From a virus: 32,538 bases of DNA. The translations under genes and the position numbers were made by a program. Below, one piece after another: positions 26,901 to 32,538 of the stretch (position 1 is the stretch's first letter; each line of letters starts with the position of its first letter). Under the pieces are notes generated by a model, which saw only the letters and a program-made list of their open reading frames with translations, did no database searches and had not been told where the DNA came from. Location of the stretch: the IMG/VR virus record IMGVR_UViG_3300034198_033630, positions 1-32,538 of that record; one strand, written 5' to 3'.

Positions 26901-27874
26901 CCCTATCTAAAGATCAACTCAGATTATCTGTATCGATACAGTCATTTTCTCCCAATACCAATGGAATTGACCCGAATGGAATACAAGGAATTATCGTAGA
27001 CGGCAAAATAGGCGTTAGTATTGATTATGCTTCTGGAATAATTACTCTTAATTTTACTAATTTATACCAGGACCCCGTTCTCTCCACTCTCACTACCAAG
27101 GTTCAAATTAATGTCTTTTTGAAAAAAGGCGGATTTAACAATAAGCCCTTGTATGTTGACTCTACTAAGGTATCTAATTTAATGAAGTTAATTAGTATCT
27201 TTAGCGGACCAGTTGTCGGAGGTGCTTCTGCCCTTGTCGACTTAGAAACTGATGTTGTTGGTGTTTTGCCAATACTTCATGGCGGAACTGGCTTAGATGC
27301 TGTAGGCGCATCTGGAACTGTTTTAATGAGTAATGGAGCCTCATTAAGCTATCAATTCGCAATTAATAGCACTTCCGGAGTTTCCGATGCCAATAAACTA
27401 ATAAAGACAGACAGTAATGGATTGCTTAGCCCCTCCTTTTATTATAAAAATCCAGTTTATATTTATGGCGTGTCGGGATATGTTCAAAATTCAATATCAA
27501 ACTCTCAAATTATAGCCGCTTTCCCATTTTCTTTTAATTCTTTTATTTTACAAGACATTAAAGATATTCGCCTTGAAGTTGTCGTACAATCTTTTTCTGG
27601 AGATGTTGCTCAAATTACAATGCAAGACGATGGAGGTGACATTTATTTAGATGGAAATAGTTTTTATTTGGGAGATGATACCGGAACTCAATTTATGTTA
27701 TTTAAGAGCAAAGATCTAAAATCTCAGTTAATAAATTATCCGTCAGACAGTATCTGCGTATTGCGACTTAATTCTTCTGTTTCTGGAAACGCTATTTGCA
27801 CAATGGCTCGATTAGTAATCACTTATAATAATCCTGATAATGGAATAGATTTCCAATCTCTTCCTCCTGTTTGA
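23936..27874 (+). CDS. Tail fibre protein with split dockerin-like domain
   Basis: The 1312-residue product begins MTKRNPVSAMQNVWFDAEQV after a GAGAGTAAAAG leader; this N-terminus resembles baseplate-attachment ends of fibres. Residue 590 onward has a textbook dockerin calcium loop (GDVNGDGVVNDEDF, D592, N594, D596, N600, D603). A second, DLNEDYLVNAQDADLL, starts at D750. About 130 residues, including the module shared with the J gene, lie between them. Near the C-terminus, LPILHGGTGLDAVGASGTVL and MSNGASLSYQ form the typical fibre motif (GGTG-L, G-x-VL-x-SNG). The last 190 residues are a beta-rich tip. Position after the LamG gene corresponds to fibre gene H of P2. It probably contacts the host surface; the receptor is unknown. 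No separate fibre-assembly chaperone gene follows in the window. Confidence 0.75.
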   Translation: MTKRNPVSAMQNVWFDAEQVDASDLNLEQNYNNSIQSAIINNQFGTGILVDALQDRILFNSDATIGLLDGTIIEAQNQPSDNNYGNQLEISLSESKTGGKRSVKIGIIGLDFQQNLQYETFYFRVNESQITKKHYTAVLQILINDFRGESNQSFNLGGKILIKEAKPYSLSRSASMVAQTTQPNLFFRDFFSSLYSSPLDLLRAGLPYYNIDNLNIRMAERDNKIINFNDVTTQIGQKFQAKTNNIQKITLLLAATNPDAVVDDYKWNGEIVVSVYPLQTALQCPTDIPPQTLIDYSPSPVPLAQISFSYDTLLAAGTQLNTVPQPVDFIFSNTALGGSYSIVPESYYAFTIKRSGAADKGNILISTGNKELSNSKLTVFNGTLWVDLVDEDLWFNIATDAAKVTDGQAYVSGNGVTLPKVTEDLNTGATVDYCLDNLYFSGADTFRGVVFAETEKNTPVQDLRTGNLIFSRQQNVPNVQLLSSLDIANLSQTTDPLLIGAIADKNIKFFDASSDANFNAKLYTFSFINNEIFIKIVEDPSDPKYDESVKFLQTQLLTGNLTKIKIFPDFSSSPSIYYRVATAEIISMLYGDVNGDGVVNDEDFNLINTYLGFNFNQTPPLHSTFNPDIVNNTVTFVNGYSSYQYPFGNATNIIFQVVNVENNKIIASGADGILVPDPSNPRQANFSSASVDFFNLSPAVGGNKLLIFNSGNAANNGGFDIIGIDSMLDILTIRKILLNSKSIPELFRSDLNEDYLVNAQDADLLNKYINKESFIPPVDPVFNKIGKPFNVIKLTLEKYQVSASSLDRNDDYFTSLATRNTDIHLLGDVFVDDALLQGRNISALPANLFFQKQFSWEDYLVVSNSKNKLVPTIFDNGQDTIIYSKDLNGIQVETYNMRPEFDPGRVDTFVPDNLIIGPGGEIVRENGDFYKIDFEVGTIILEIPPGMIGSERDINVFDDFVRDYNGNGITRLGFPAMRFADFSTVQSDALSKDQLRLSVSIQSFSPNTNGIDPNGIQGIIVDGKIGVSIDYASGIITLNFTNLYQDPVLSTLTTKVQINVFLKKGGFNNKPLYVDSTKVSNLMKLISIFSGPVVGGASALVDLETDVVGVLPILHGGTGLDAVGASGTVLMSNGASLSYQFAINSTSGVSDANKLIKTDSNGLLSPSFYYKNPVYIYGVSGYVQNSISNSQIIAAFPFSFNSFILQDIKDIRLEVVVQSFSGDVAQITMQDDGGDIYLDGNSFYLGDDTGTQFMLFKSKDLKSQLINYPSDSICVLRLNSSVSGNAICTMARLVITYNNPDNGIDFQSLPPV
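25700..26250 (+). other. Dockerin-like calcium-binding domain, interrupted
   Basis: Two EF-hand-like loops at residues 592-603 and 750-761 of the fibre protein carry the dockerin pattern (D-x-N-x-D-x3-N-x2-D). In the second loop Asp follows Glu where Gly is usual. Classic type I dockerins are about 60-70 residues with loops about 35 apart; here the loops are about 158 apart because a foreign module lies between them. Confidence 0.65.
25894..26106 (+). repeat. DPSNP/FDII protein module, copy 2 (inside the dockerin region)
   Basis: Residues about 653-725 of the fibre protein run from IIFQVVNVENNKIIASGADG through PDPSNPRQA to NNGGFDIIGIDS. They align with residues 869-940 of the J protein. The module occupies most of the space between the two dockerin loops. 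Confidence 0.6.
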
Positions 27875-27898
27875 TTATTTTTTTACCAATGTTATATT
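27871..27898 (+). promoter_or_regulatory. Candidate sigma-70-type promoter before the glycosyltransferase group
   Basis: TTGATT (27871-27876) and TATATT (27893-27898) are 16 bases apart, matching 4 of 6 and 5 of 6 consensus positions. They lie at the junction of the tail genes and the sugar genes, just ahead of an SD and GTG start. The window is AT-rich, so a chance match is quite possible. Confidence 0.35.
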
Positions 27899-27916
27899 AG
27901 CCTCCAAAGGGCTAAT
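27896..27916 (+). promoter_or_regulatory. Inverted repeat at the ribosome binding site of the GT4 gene
   Basis: ATTAGCC (27896-27902) and GGCTAAT (27910-27916) are perfect reverse complements around a 7-base spacer. The SD AAAGGG (27906-27911) runs from the loop into the right arm, and the GTG start is at 27920. The left arm overlaps the -10 candidate, so a transcript started there would lack the left arm. It could be an RNA mask or a protein-binding operator. Confidence 0.4.
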
Positions 27917-27919
27917 TAA

Positions 27920-29008
27920 GTGAAGATAAAAATACAGCAATTTCTGGGCGCTAATTATAGTTGGGCAATAGTCGGTCAAAATCTCGCTCGTGCCTTTATT
28001 AAGAGCGGGCACGAAGTTGATCTATTTAGTACAGACGGAGTTCAGTATCTACCGCCAGACCTAAAGCCATATTTAAAGTCTATTCCTGAAGCAGAATATC
28101 CAATGCAGCTTAGTTATACTGCTTTTAGAAATTTTCCTAATTATTTAAAAAATGGAAATAAGAACAGATTCGGAATTTGGACTTATGAATTTGATGGTAA
28201 AAATAGCTTACCTTCGGGATTTGCTAAAAACTATAAAGAGTGCGACCAGATACTTCCACCCTCCCAATTTGCAAAACAAGTCTTTATCAATTCTGGAATC
28301 CCAGAAAACCATCTAACTGTAGTTCCGCACGGAGTTAATGCAGAGGAAATTCTCTCAGCCCACCCATACCCATTAAAAACAAAAAAGAATTTTAAGCTAT
28401 TCGTTAACGTTGCTCAAGTTCATAAAAGAAAAAATCTTTTTGGATTATTAGAGATGTTTGGGAGGGCTTTTACTAAGACAGATGATGTTTGTTTAGTAAT
28501 TAAAGTTCATGAGAAAAAGCCAACTCAACTTTTTGAGGTAAATTTCCAAGAAATATTTAATGATTTTAAACAGAAATACAAAAATCATGCAGAAATAGAA
28601 ATAATTAGGCAGTTCGTTCCCAATATTTATTCTCTTTACAAATCTTGCGATGCTGCTTTTTCCGCTTCGTATACCGAGGCATTTGGGATGACGGGGCTAG
28701 AGGCTCAGGCAGCCGGGTTATTCAATATCGCCCCAAATTATGGAGGGTTTTTAGATTTTTTAAATGAAGAAAATTCTTTATTAATTGAGGGAAAAGAGTT
28801 TTTTGTTAAGCCAGACATGGTCTATTGGTCCTACCAACCAGGAAGCAAAGCTTTCATGCCTAACATTGACTCTGGTGTAGAAAAATTGAAACATGCTTAT
28901 GCGAATAAAGACTCTCTAAAGGAAAAAGCTCAATTACTAGCCCCCTCTATATTGGAAAAGTATTCTTGGGACAAAATAGGCGATCAAATTCTAGGTTTAG
29001 TAAAATGA
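27920..29008 (+). CDS. GT4-family glycosyltransferase
   Basis: This 362-residue protein is read from a GTG at 27920, placed 8 bases after AAAGGG. The fold is GT-B. The N-terminal half begins with a short strand and QNLARAFIKSGHEVDLFS, and the C-terminal half carries LFVNVAQVHKRKNLFGLLEM, the glycosyl-transferase-1 signature. The GT4 EX7E motif is clear as EAFGMTGLE at about residues 253-261, followed by AQAAGLFNIAPNYGGFLDFL. Such retaining enzymes transfer a sugar from a nucleotide donor; donor and acceptor cannot be read here. It opens a group of sugar genes directly behind the fibre genes and shares a 4-base ATGA overlap with the next gene. Glycosylation of virion proteins or alteration of host surface glycans are both possible. 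Confidence 0.85.
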   Translation: MKIKIQQFLGANYSWAIVGQNLARAFIKSGHEVDLFSTDGVQYLPPDLKPYLKSIPEAEYPMQLSYTAFRNFPNYLKNGNKNRFGIWTYEFDGKNSLPSGFAKNYKECDQILPPSQFAKQVFINSGIPENHLTVVPHGVNAEEILSAHPYPLKTKKNFKLFVNVAQVHKRKNLFGLLEMFGRAFTKTDDVCLVIKVHEKKPTQLFEVNFQEIFNDFKQKYKNHAEIEIIRQFVPNIYSLYKSCDAAFSASYTEAFGMTGLEAQAAGLFNIAPNYGGFLDFLNEENSLLIEGKEFFVKPDMVYWSYQPGSKAFMPNIDSGVEKLKHAYANKDSLKEKAQLLAPSILEKYSWDKIGDQILGLVK

Positions 29009-29688
29009 AAAAATTAAGTATTGCAATTTGCGTTTATAATAAATGGAACTTTACTAAAAGTTGTTTATCTGACTTATCAAAATTATCAAATGATCATGAA
29101 ATTATTATTGTAGATAATGGTAGTTCAGATGAAACTAAACATCAATTAGAGAATTCAAAAGAAATTACTTATTTTAGAAGCGAAGAGAATAAAGGTTTTG
29201 CCTGGGGAAGCAATAAAGGCTATTCGCTATCCTCCGCTTCCAATGTATTATTTCTAAACAACGACATCAGGGTTAGATCTAATTTTGAAAACTGGACCCA
29301 GCCAATTATCGATAAATGCTCTGAAGGCTTAGTTGGACCAACCATGGGATTGTTGGATAATCAACTTAATTTTGTTAAAGAGTCCAATACTTATCTTGAT
29401 AGCCCTTATTCTTATATGTCCGGGTGGTGCTTGGCGTCCTCTAAAGAAATCTGGGATAAATTAATAATCAATAATTACAGCGGTCCATTTTCTGAAGAGT
29501 TTTTTTGTTATTTTGAAGACACTCATACCAGCTTTCTTGCCAGAAAGCTCGATGTAAAAATGAATGTAGTTGAAATCCCTGTTGTGCATTTTGGAAGAGT
29601 CTCCAGCCAACAATTAAATACTCATTTGCTTTATAAAAAGGCAAGAGAAATATTTATCAGTAAGTGGAGTCATTTAATTAAAAAATAA
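29005..29688 (+). CDS. GT2-family glycosyltransferase (rhamnosyltransferase-like)
   Basis: The start is taken at the ATG inside the ATGA overlap (29005), giving 227 residues that begin with the GT-A strand KLSIAICVYNKWNFT. An in-frame ATG at 28966 would add 13 residues with no match to the fold. Conserved elements follow in order: IIIVDNGSSDETK (nucleotide site), NKGFAWGSNKGY, LFLNNDIRV (the DxD-type metal motif as NND), and FCYFEDTHTSFLARKL near the end, where the E-D acid is expected to be the catalytic base. The layout resembles rhamnosyl/WbbL-like inverting transferases but is short, since most have about 280-300 residues. It is coupled to the GT4 gene upstream and probably acts in the same pathway. 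The sugar is not known. Confidence 0.83.
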   Translation: MKKLSIAICVYNKWNFTKSCLSDLSKLSNDHEIIIVDNGSSDETKHQLENSKEITYFRSEENKGFAWGSNKGYSLSSASNVLFLNNDIRVRSNFENWTQPIIDKCSEGLVGPTMGLLDNQLNFVKESNTYLDSPYSYMSGWCLASSKEIWDKLIINNYSGPFSEEFFCYFEDTHTSFLARKLDVKMNVVEIPVVHFGRVSSQQLNTHLLYKKAREIFISKWSHLIKK

Positions 29689-29689
29689 T

Positions 29690-29717
29690 TTGCACCTCCA
29701 CCAAGCATGACTATGAT
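29690..29717 (+). promoter_or_regulatory. Candidate promoter before the DNA glycosylase gene
   Basis: TTGCAC (29690-29695) and TATGAT (29712-29717) are 16 bases apart. The -10 element matches 5 of 6 consensus positions and the -35 only 3 of 6. It lies in the longest gap of this part (29689-29738), and its expected transcript start is about 10 bases before the SD. Evidence is moderate to weak. Confidence 0.33.
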
Positions 29718-29734
29718 AGAGGCGTAATTGGAGG
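29695..29734 (+). promoter_or_regulatory. CCTCCA / TGGAGG pair that can mask the SD of the DNA glycosylase gene
   Basis: CCTCCA (29695-29700) is the exact reverse complement of TGGAGG (29729-29734), which contains the strong SD GGAGG four bases before the ATG at 29739. In a transcript read through from upstream the two could pair over a 28-base loop. A transcript from the promoter candidate at 29690-29717 would lack the CCTCCA arm. Six pairs with a long loop give only modest stability. Confidence 0.35.
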
Positions 29735-29738
29735 AACT

Positions 29739-30572
29739 ATGCCGGAATCACCAGAGCTAAAAACAAGTTGTGACCATTTAAGAAAAATTATTTGCGGGAA
29801 AACTATCATTAATTCATTTTTTTCTAAAAATGGAAGATATAGCAAGAAAATTCCCGAAAATTATAACTCAACTATGCAATGCTCCGTTCTTGATATTAAT
29901 GTTAAAGGAAAATTCATGTATTGGTCCTTGAGCAATGGTCAATATATGTTTTGCACCTACGGAATGACTGGTCAATGGGAAAATAAAGAAGACAAGCATA
30001 CTTGTTTTACTCTTCAATATGTTGATAAGTTCGAATCAATAGATCAAGCAATTTCCGATTTTAAATTTTTGTATTTTAATGACCCTCGACATTTTGGTAC
30101 AATTAAATTTGTTAACTCAAAACAAGAGTTACTTGATAAGCTCGATTCTCTTGGCTGGGATCCTTTGTCAGAAGATATTTCTTCAAAAATAGAGTGGTTA
30201 AAAAATAAAATAAATAAATCCACTCCTATTGGTCAGATATTAATGGACCAATCTATTTTCTGTGGAGTGGGCAACTATATTCGTGCTGAGGCTTTATATC
30301 GCTCTAGGATTAGTCCCTGGAAAAAAGGAAAAGAATTAACTAATTTAGAATTAATTTCTTTATGTGATCATATTTATAATGTTATGAATGAGTCATATCA
30401 AGCCCAGGGAGCCAGCTTCTCCACTTATCAGAATGTTGATGGTAATGCCGGTAAATATTCTTTTAATTTTCAGGTTTATAGTCAAAAAAAGGACCCGCTC
30501 GGATATAATATTATAAGAGAAAAAATGGGTACCCGAACTATTCACTGGTGCCCGGAAATGCAAAGAGCTTAA
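29739..30572 (+). CDS. Fpg/Nei-family DNA glycosylase with degenerate zinc finger
   Basis: The 277 residues match the family's usual length. The N-terminus MPESPELK supplies the catalytic Pro2 and Glu3. NVKGKFMYWSLSNG with the following YGMTGQW matches the conserved lysine loop and MTG region. FNDPRHFGTI is the family's R-FG patch, and QSIFCGVGNYIRAEALYRSR is the helix-two-turn-helix that binds DNA. The enzyme would remove oxidised bases and nick the strand by beta/delta-elimination. The C-terminal finger (FQVYSQKKDPLGYNII and GTRTIHWCPEMQ) keeps the arginine-bearing turn but only one of four zinc cysteines, so it is probably a zincless or broken finger, as in NEIL1-type members. SD GGAGG precedes the ATG. 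Lying among sugar genes is odd; it may protect phage DNA or be a late moron-like gene. Fpg versus Nei cannot be settled by eye. Confidence 0.85.
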   Translation: MPESPELKTSCDHLRKIICGKTIINSFFSKNGRYSKKIPENYNSTMQCSVLDINVKGKFMYWSLSNGQYMFCTYGMTGQWENKEDKHTCFTLQYVDKFESIDQAISDFKFLYFNDPRHFGTIKFVNSKQELLDKLDSLGWDPLSEDISSKIEWLKNKINKSTPIGQILMDQSIFCGVGNYIRAEALYRSRISPWKKGKELTNLELISLCDHIYNVMNESYQAQGASFSTYQNVDGNAGKYSFNFQVYSQKKDPLGYNIIREKMGTRTIHWCPEMQRA

Positions 30573-30573
30573 T

Positions 30574-31605
30574 ATGTCAGATTTTGAAAAAAGAATTATT
30601 ATCTATCTTTCTGTAATTTGTTTGGTTTGCGGTATTTCTTTCATGATCTATAAGCAATTTCAAATCTCTAATATGCAGAAAGAAATTGAATCTTCTATGG
30701 TAAAGCAAAAAGATCTAGGAGACGCAATTACTCGTTCCATGTCCCAATATGCTACATCTAAAGATATTGATTCTATGATTAAAGCTAATGGAATGGATCT
30801 TGCTAAAATTAACAAAGACTTACAGAGTCTTCATGCTAAAGTAGATTCGATTAATACGGTTCTTGTTTCTTCAATAGGCTATGATTGGAACAATCTTCCC
30901 TCAAGCGGTCATACTGAAATCACCCCACATAATGGAGTGGAAGACCCCGTGGAGCCAACAGTAGTTACTGTGCCCTGTGGGGATAAAACAATAGAGTGCT
31001 TAAAAGATAGAAATAATTATTTTACTACCACCCAGTGGCTTAAAATTAATGAATTATTTAAAGGAAATCTTCAAGTGCCATTTGGACAAGCTGGATTTAC
31101 TGCCGCCAAGGATAAGCCATGGAGCCTAGACGTACTCCCTCGTGAATACAAACTCTCTACGGTAACTGCTACAGATGAAGATAATAGAGTCACTAACTAT
31201 AATAAAATGCAAATTAAAGTAGATGGAAAAGATTATGACATCCCTATCTCGCAAGCAGAAACTGCTCAAGTATTTCCTGAAGCTAAGTTCAGGGTATTTG
31301 ATCCTCGACTCTATCTTGGGGTCGAAGGCGGGGCTAACGACAAGTTAAGTCCTCAATTCGGACCCTCCCTCTCTATGTCCTTAATGAATTATGGAAGATA
31401 TCGTGGAACTCCAGATTTTGCTATTCTTCAAGTTGGAGCTATGGCAACCATTCCAGATAAGAAGATTTATTTTTCTCTCACTCCGGTTTCTTATAATATT
31501 GGCAAGCATATCCCCTTTATTCAAAGCACTTATCTCGGAGCTTCCGTTAACATGTCAACCGATAAGGACCTTTCCATTACCGCCAGCGTTAAGGTAGGTT
31601 TATAA
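30574..31605 (+). CDS. Membrane-anchored coiled-coil protein, function unknown
   Basis: This 343-residue protein starts one base after the DNA glycosylase stop, with AAAGAG as a weak SD. Residues 8-26 form one uncleaved-looking transmembrane helix after a short charged start. Residues about 30-95 are a likely coiled coil. A Pro-rich linker and a cysteine pair (C135, C142) follow. The last 200 residues are beta-rich: FGQAGFTAAKDKPWSLDVLP and REYKLSTVTATDEDNR, then RLYLGVEGGAND and, at the end, YLGASVNMSTDKDLSITASV. I recall similar membrane-anchored proteins in other uncultured tailed phages, without a known function. The topology is reminiscent of an inner-membrane spanin subunit, but the large beta end does not fit well and no outer-membrane partner is seen nearby. 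It could instead be a surface or superinfection-related protein. Confidence 0.6.
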   Translation: MSDFEKRIIIYLSVICLVCGISFMIYKQFQISNMQKEIESSMVKQKDLGDAITRSMSQYATSKDIDSMIKANGMDLAKINKDLQSLHAKVDSINTVLVSSIGYDWNNLPSSGHTEITPHNGVEDPVEPTVVTVPCGDKTIECLKDRNNYFTTTQWLKINELFKGNLQVPFGQAGFTAAKDKPWSLDVLPREYKLSTVTATDEDNRVTNYNKMQIKVDGKDYDIPISQAETAQVFPEAKFRVFDPRLYLGVEGGANDKLSPQFGPSLSMSLMNYGRYRGTPDFAILQVGAMATIPDKKIYFSLTPVSYNIGKHIPFIQSTYLGASVNMSTDKDLSITASVKVGL

Positions 31606-31608
31606 TTG

Positions 31609-32409
31609 ATGCTACATATCATTACCCTCTCTTGGAATGGCTTAGACAAACTATCTAAGTTAAAAGATTCTTTACTTCCCTGCCTTTCCAATGTTGATTG
31701 GAAATGGACCATTAAAGATAACGGATCTACCGACAACACTTATTCAGTAGCTTCGCAATGGCACCCGCAGATTGAAGTAATAAATTATAAAAATAACTTA
31801 CAAAGTTTTTCTGCCGGAGTCAATTATACTATTAATCATGCTACGCCGGAAGAGAATGATTTTGTACTATTATTAAATAACGATATCATTTTTAATGATA
31901 CTACTTCCATTAATAGTATGATCCGCTCATTCGACAATTCGGTTGGCGTTGTTGGCGCCAAGTTATTATATACTGGAACTAATAAGATTCAACATGCAGG
32001 AGTAGTATTTCACAAGCAAACTAAAACTCCAATTCATTTTCGAGCCAGAGAAGAGTGCAATAAATATGATTCTCTAGACCGTGAGTTTCAGGCAGTTACC
32101 GGAGCTTGTTTGCTGACCAAATACAAATATTTAAAGAGCGCCTCTTCTAAAAGTAAAATGCTAGATGAGTCTTATTTTTGGTGCTTCGAAGATATTGATT
32201 TTTGCTTAGATGTTAAATATCTTCAAAAGAAAAAAGTAATTTATTGTGGAAATACCAGCATCTACCATGAGGAAAGTGCCACATTAAAGAAGAATCCGGT
32301 GCAAAAAATGTTCCTGCAACAAAATATTAAAAATTTCCTTGATAAGTGGAAAGATATAATTACTATAGATCAAGATCACTACCTAGACCCCAAACATAAG
32401 TTATTGTAA
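31609..32409 (+). CDS. GT2-family glycosyltransferase (rhamnosyltransferase-like), second copy type
   Basis: The 266-residue reading uses the ATG at 31609, about 12 bases after GGTAGG; a TTG three bases earlier is a less likely start. GT-A landmarks follow: LHIITLSWNG, WTIKDNGSTDNTYSVAS, SFSAGVNYTI, VLLLNNDIIF (metal motif), AVTGACLLTKYKYL and FEDIDFCLDVKYLQKKKVIY with the predicted catalytic acid. It resembles WbbL-type rhamnosyltransferases and is related in layout, though clearly not identical, to the GT2 at 29005-29688. It is followed by a sugar-nucleotide enzyme with a one-base overlap, supporting a role in building a deoxysugar-containing glycan. Acceptor and sugar are unknown. Confidence 0.83.
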   Translation: MLHIITLSWNGLDKLSKLKDSLLPCLSNVDWKWTIKDNGSTDNTYSVASQWHPQIEVINYKNNLQSFSAGVNYTINHATPEENDFVLLLNNDIIFNDTTSINSMIRSFDNSVGVVGAKLLYTGTNKIQHAGVVFHKQTKTPIHFRAREECNKYDSLDREFQAVTGACLLTKYKYLKSASSKSKMLDESYFWCFEDIDFCLDVKYLQKKKVIYCGNTSIYHEESATLKKNPVQKMFLQQNIKNFLDKWKDIITIDQDHYLDPKHKLL

Positions 32410-32538
32410 TGGAAAAACATAAAATATTATTTACAGGAAGCCTAGGGTTTCTTTTTTCTAATTTTATTAGAAAAGCTGCCTATGAAAAATATCCTTATAC
32501 TTTTTGCGGAGTAGATAAGGCAGTTAGCAAGAAATATC
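32409..32538 (+). CDS. NAD-dependent epimerase/dehydratase (RmlB-like), 3' truncated
   Basis: The ATG at 32409 overlaps the previous TAA by one base and the frame stays open to the window end, giving 43 residues. These form the first Rossmann unit of an extended short-chain dehydrogenase: strand KILFTGSLGFLFSNFIRKA, with the glycine-rich loop in the GxxGFL form, then a second strand ending GVDKAV. This is how dTDP-glucose 4,6-dehydratases and related sugar epimerases begin. The next-door rhamnosyltransferase-like gene makes RmlB or a similar deoxysugar enzyme a reasonable guess. The catalytic YxxxK lies outside the window, so the exact reaction cannot be stated. Confidence 0.7.
   Translation, partial: MEKHKILFTGSLGFLFSNFIRKAAYEKYPYTFCGVDKAVSKKY

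Noticed and set aside
27270-27874. Diversity-generating retroelement variable region at the fibre tip
   Set aside because: No C-type-lectin-like end, no nearby template repeat and no reverse transcriptase in the window.
27874-27895. Terminator after the fibre gene based on the T-run near 27877-27884
   Set aside because: No GC-rich inverted repeat precedes the T-run, so it is only an AT-rich spacer.
28966-29004. Upstream ATG start for the GT2 gene
   Set aside because: The extra 13 residues lie inside the GT4 coding end and add nothing to the GT-A fold; the ATGA overlap start fits the pattern of this genome.
31606-31608. TTG start for the second GT2 gene
   Set aside because: An ATG follows directly and the family strand begins right after it.
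1-32538. tRNA genes, CRISPR arrays, insertion sequences
   Set aside because: The gaps are at most about 50 bases and no cloverleaf, regular direct repeat array or transposase was seen.

Overview
The window looks like part of the late structural region of a large, AT-rich, contractile-tailed bacteriophage. Every supported gene is on the + strand. Neighbours overlap by 1-4 bases or lie a few bases apart, and the longest gap is about 50 bases. There is no rRNA, tRNA, transposase or CRISPR array. The very long baseplate and fibre proteins and the phage-borne sugar genes suggest a large (possibly jumbo) genome, probably from an uncultured lineage. The host cannot be read from this sequence, although several genes have clear Shine-Dalgarno (SD) sites.

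Positions 1-12,228 hold the end of an unknown gene, a tail/baseplate protein with a glycine-rich middle (256-1173), a giant 1667-residue baseplate hub-like protein (1176-6179), an OB-fold plus beta-helix central spike (6181-8268), a protein with a very hydrophobic multi-pass N-terminal part (8279-10546) and an unrecognised 560-residue protein (10546-12228).

Positions 12,273-27,874 hold the wedge and host-recognition genes: a gp25/W-like wedge protein, a 1367-residue baseplate J protein, a 2367-residue protein combining a tail-protein-I-like region with two LamG-like lectin folds, and a 1312-residue fibre with a split dockerin and a classic fibre tail motif. From spike to fibre the order follows P2 V-W-J-I-H, with two extra genes between V and W. 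The last three proteins are enlarged by small beta-rich modules, some of which recur in different genes.

Positions 27,920-32,538 hold a probable sugar-modification group: one GT4 and two GT2 glycosyltransferases and the start of an NAD-dependent sugar-nucleotide epimerase/dehydratase. Among them lie a Fpg/Nei-type DNA glycosylase whose C-terminal zinc finger has lost most of its cysteines and a membrane-anchored coiled-coil protein of unknown role.

The most interesting patterns are: (1) modules shared between neighbouring baseplate and fibre genes, one of them inserted between the two calcium-binding repeats of a dockerin; (2) two LamG folds each split by insertions; (3) a multi-pass hydrophobic protein coded between spike and wedge genes; and (4) three intergenic leaders in which an inverted repeat covers the SD or start codon next to a promoter-like element. 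The last arrangement recalls the T4 gene e switch, where read-through transcripts are translationally masked and internally started transcripts are not. All function calls come from reading motifs, without database searches.
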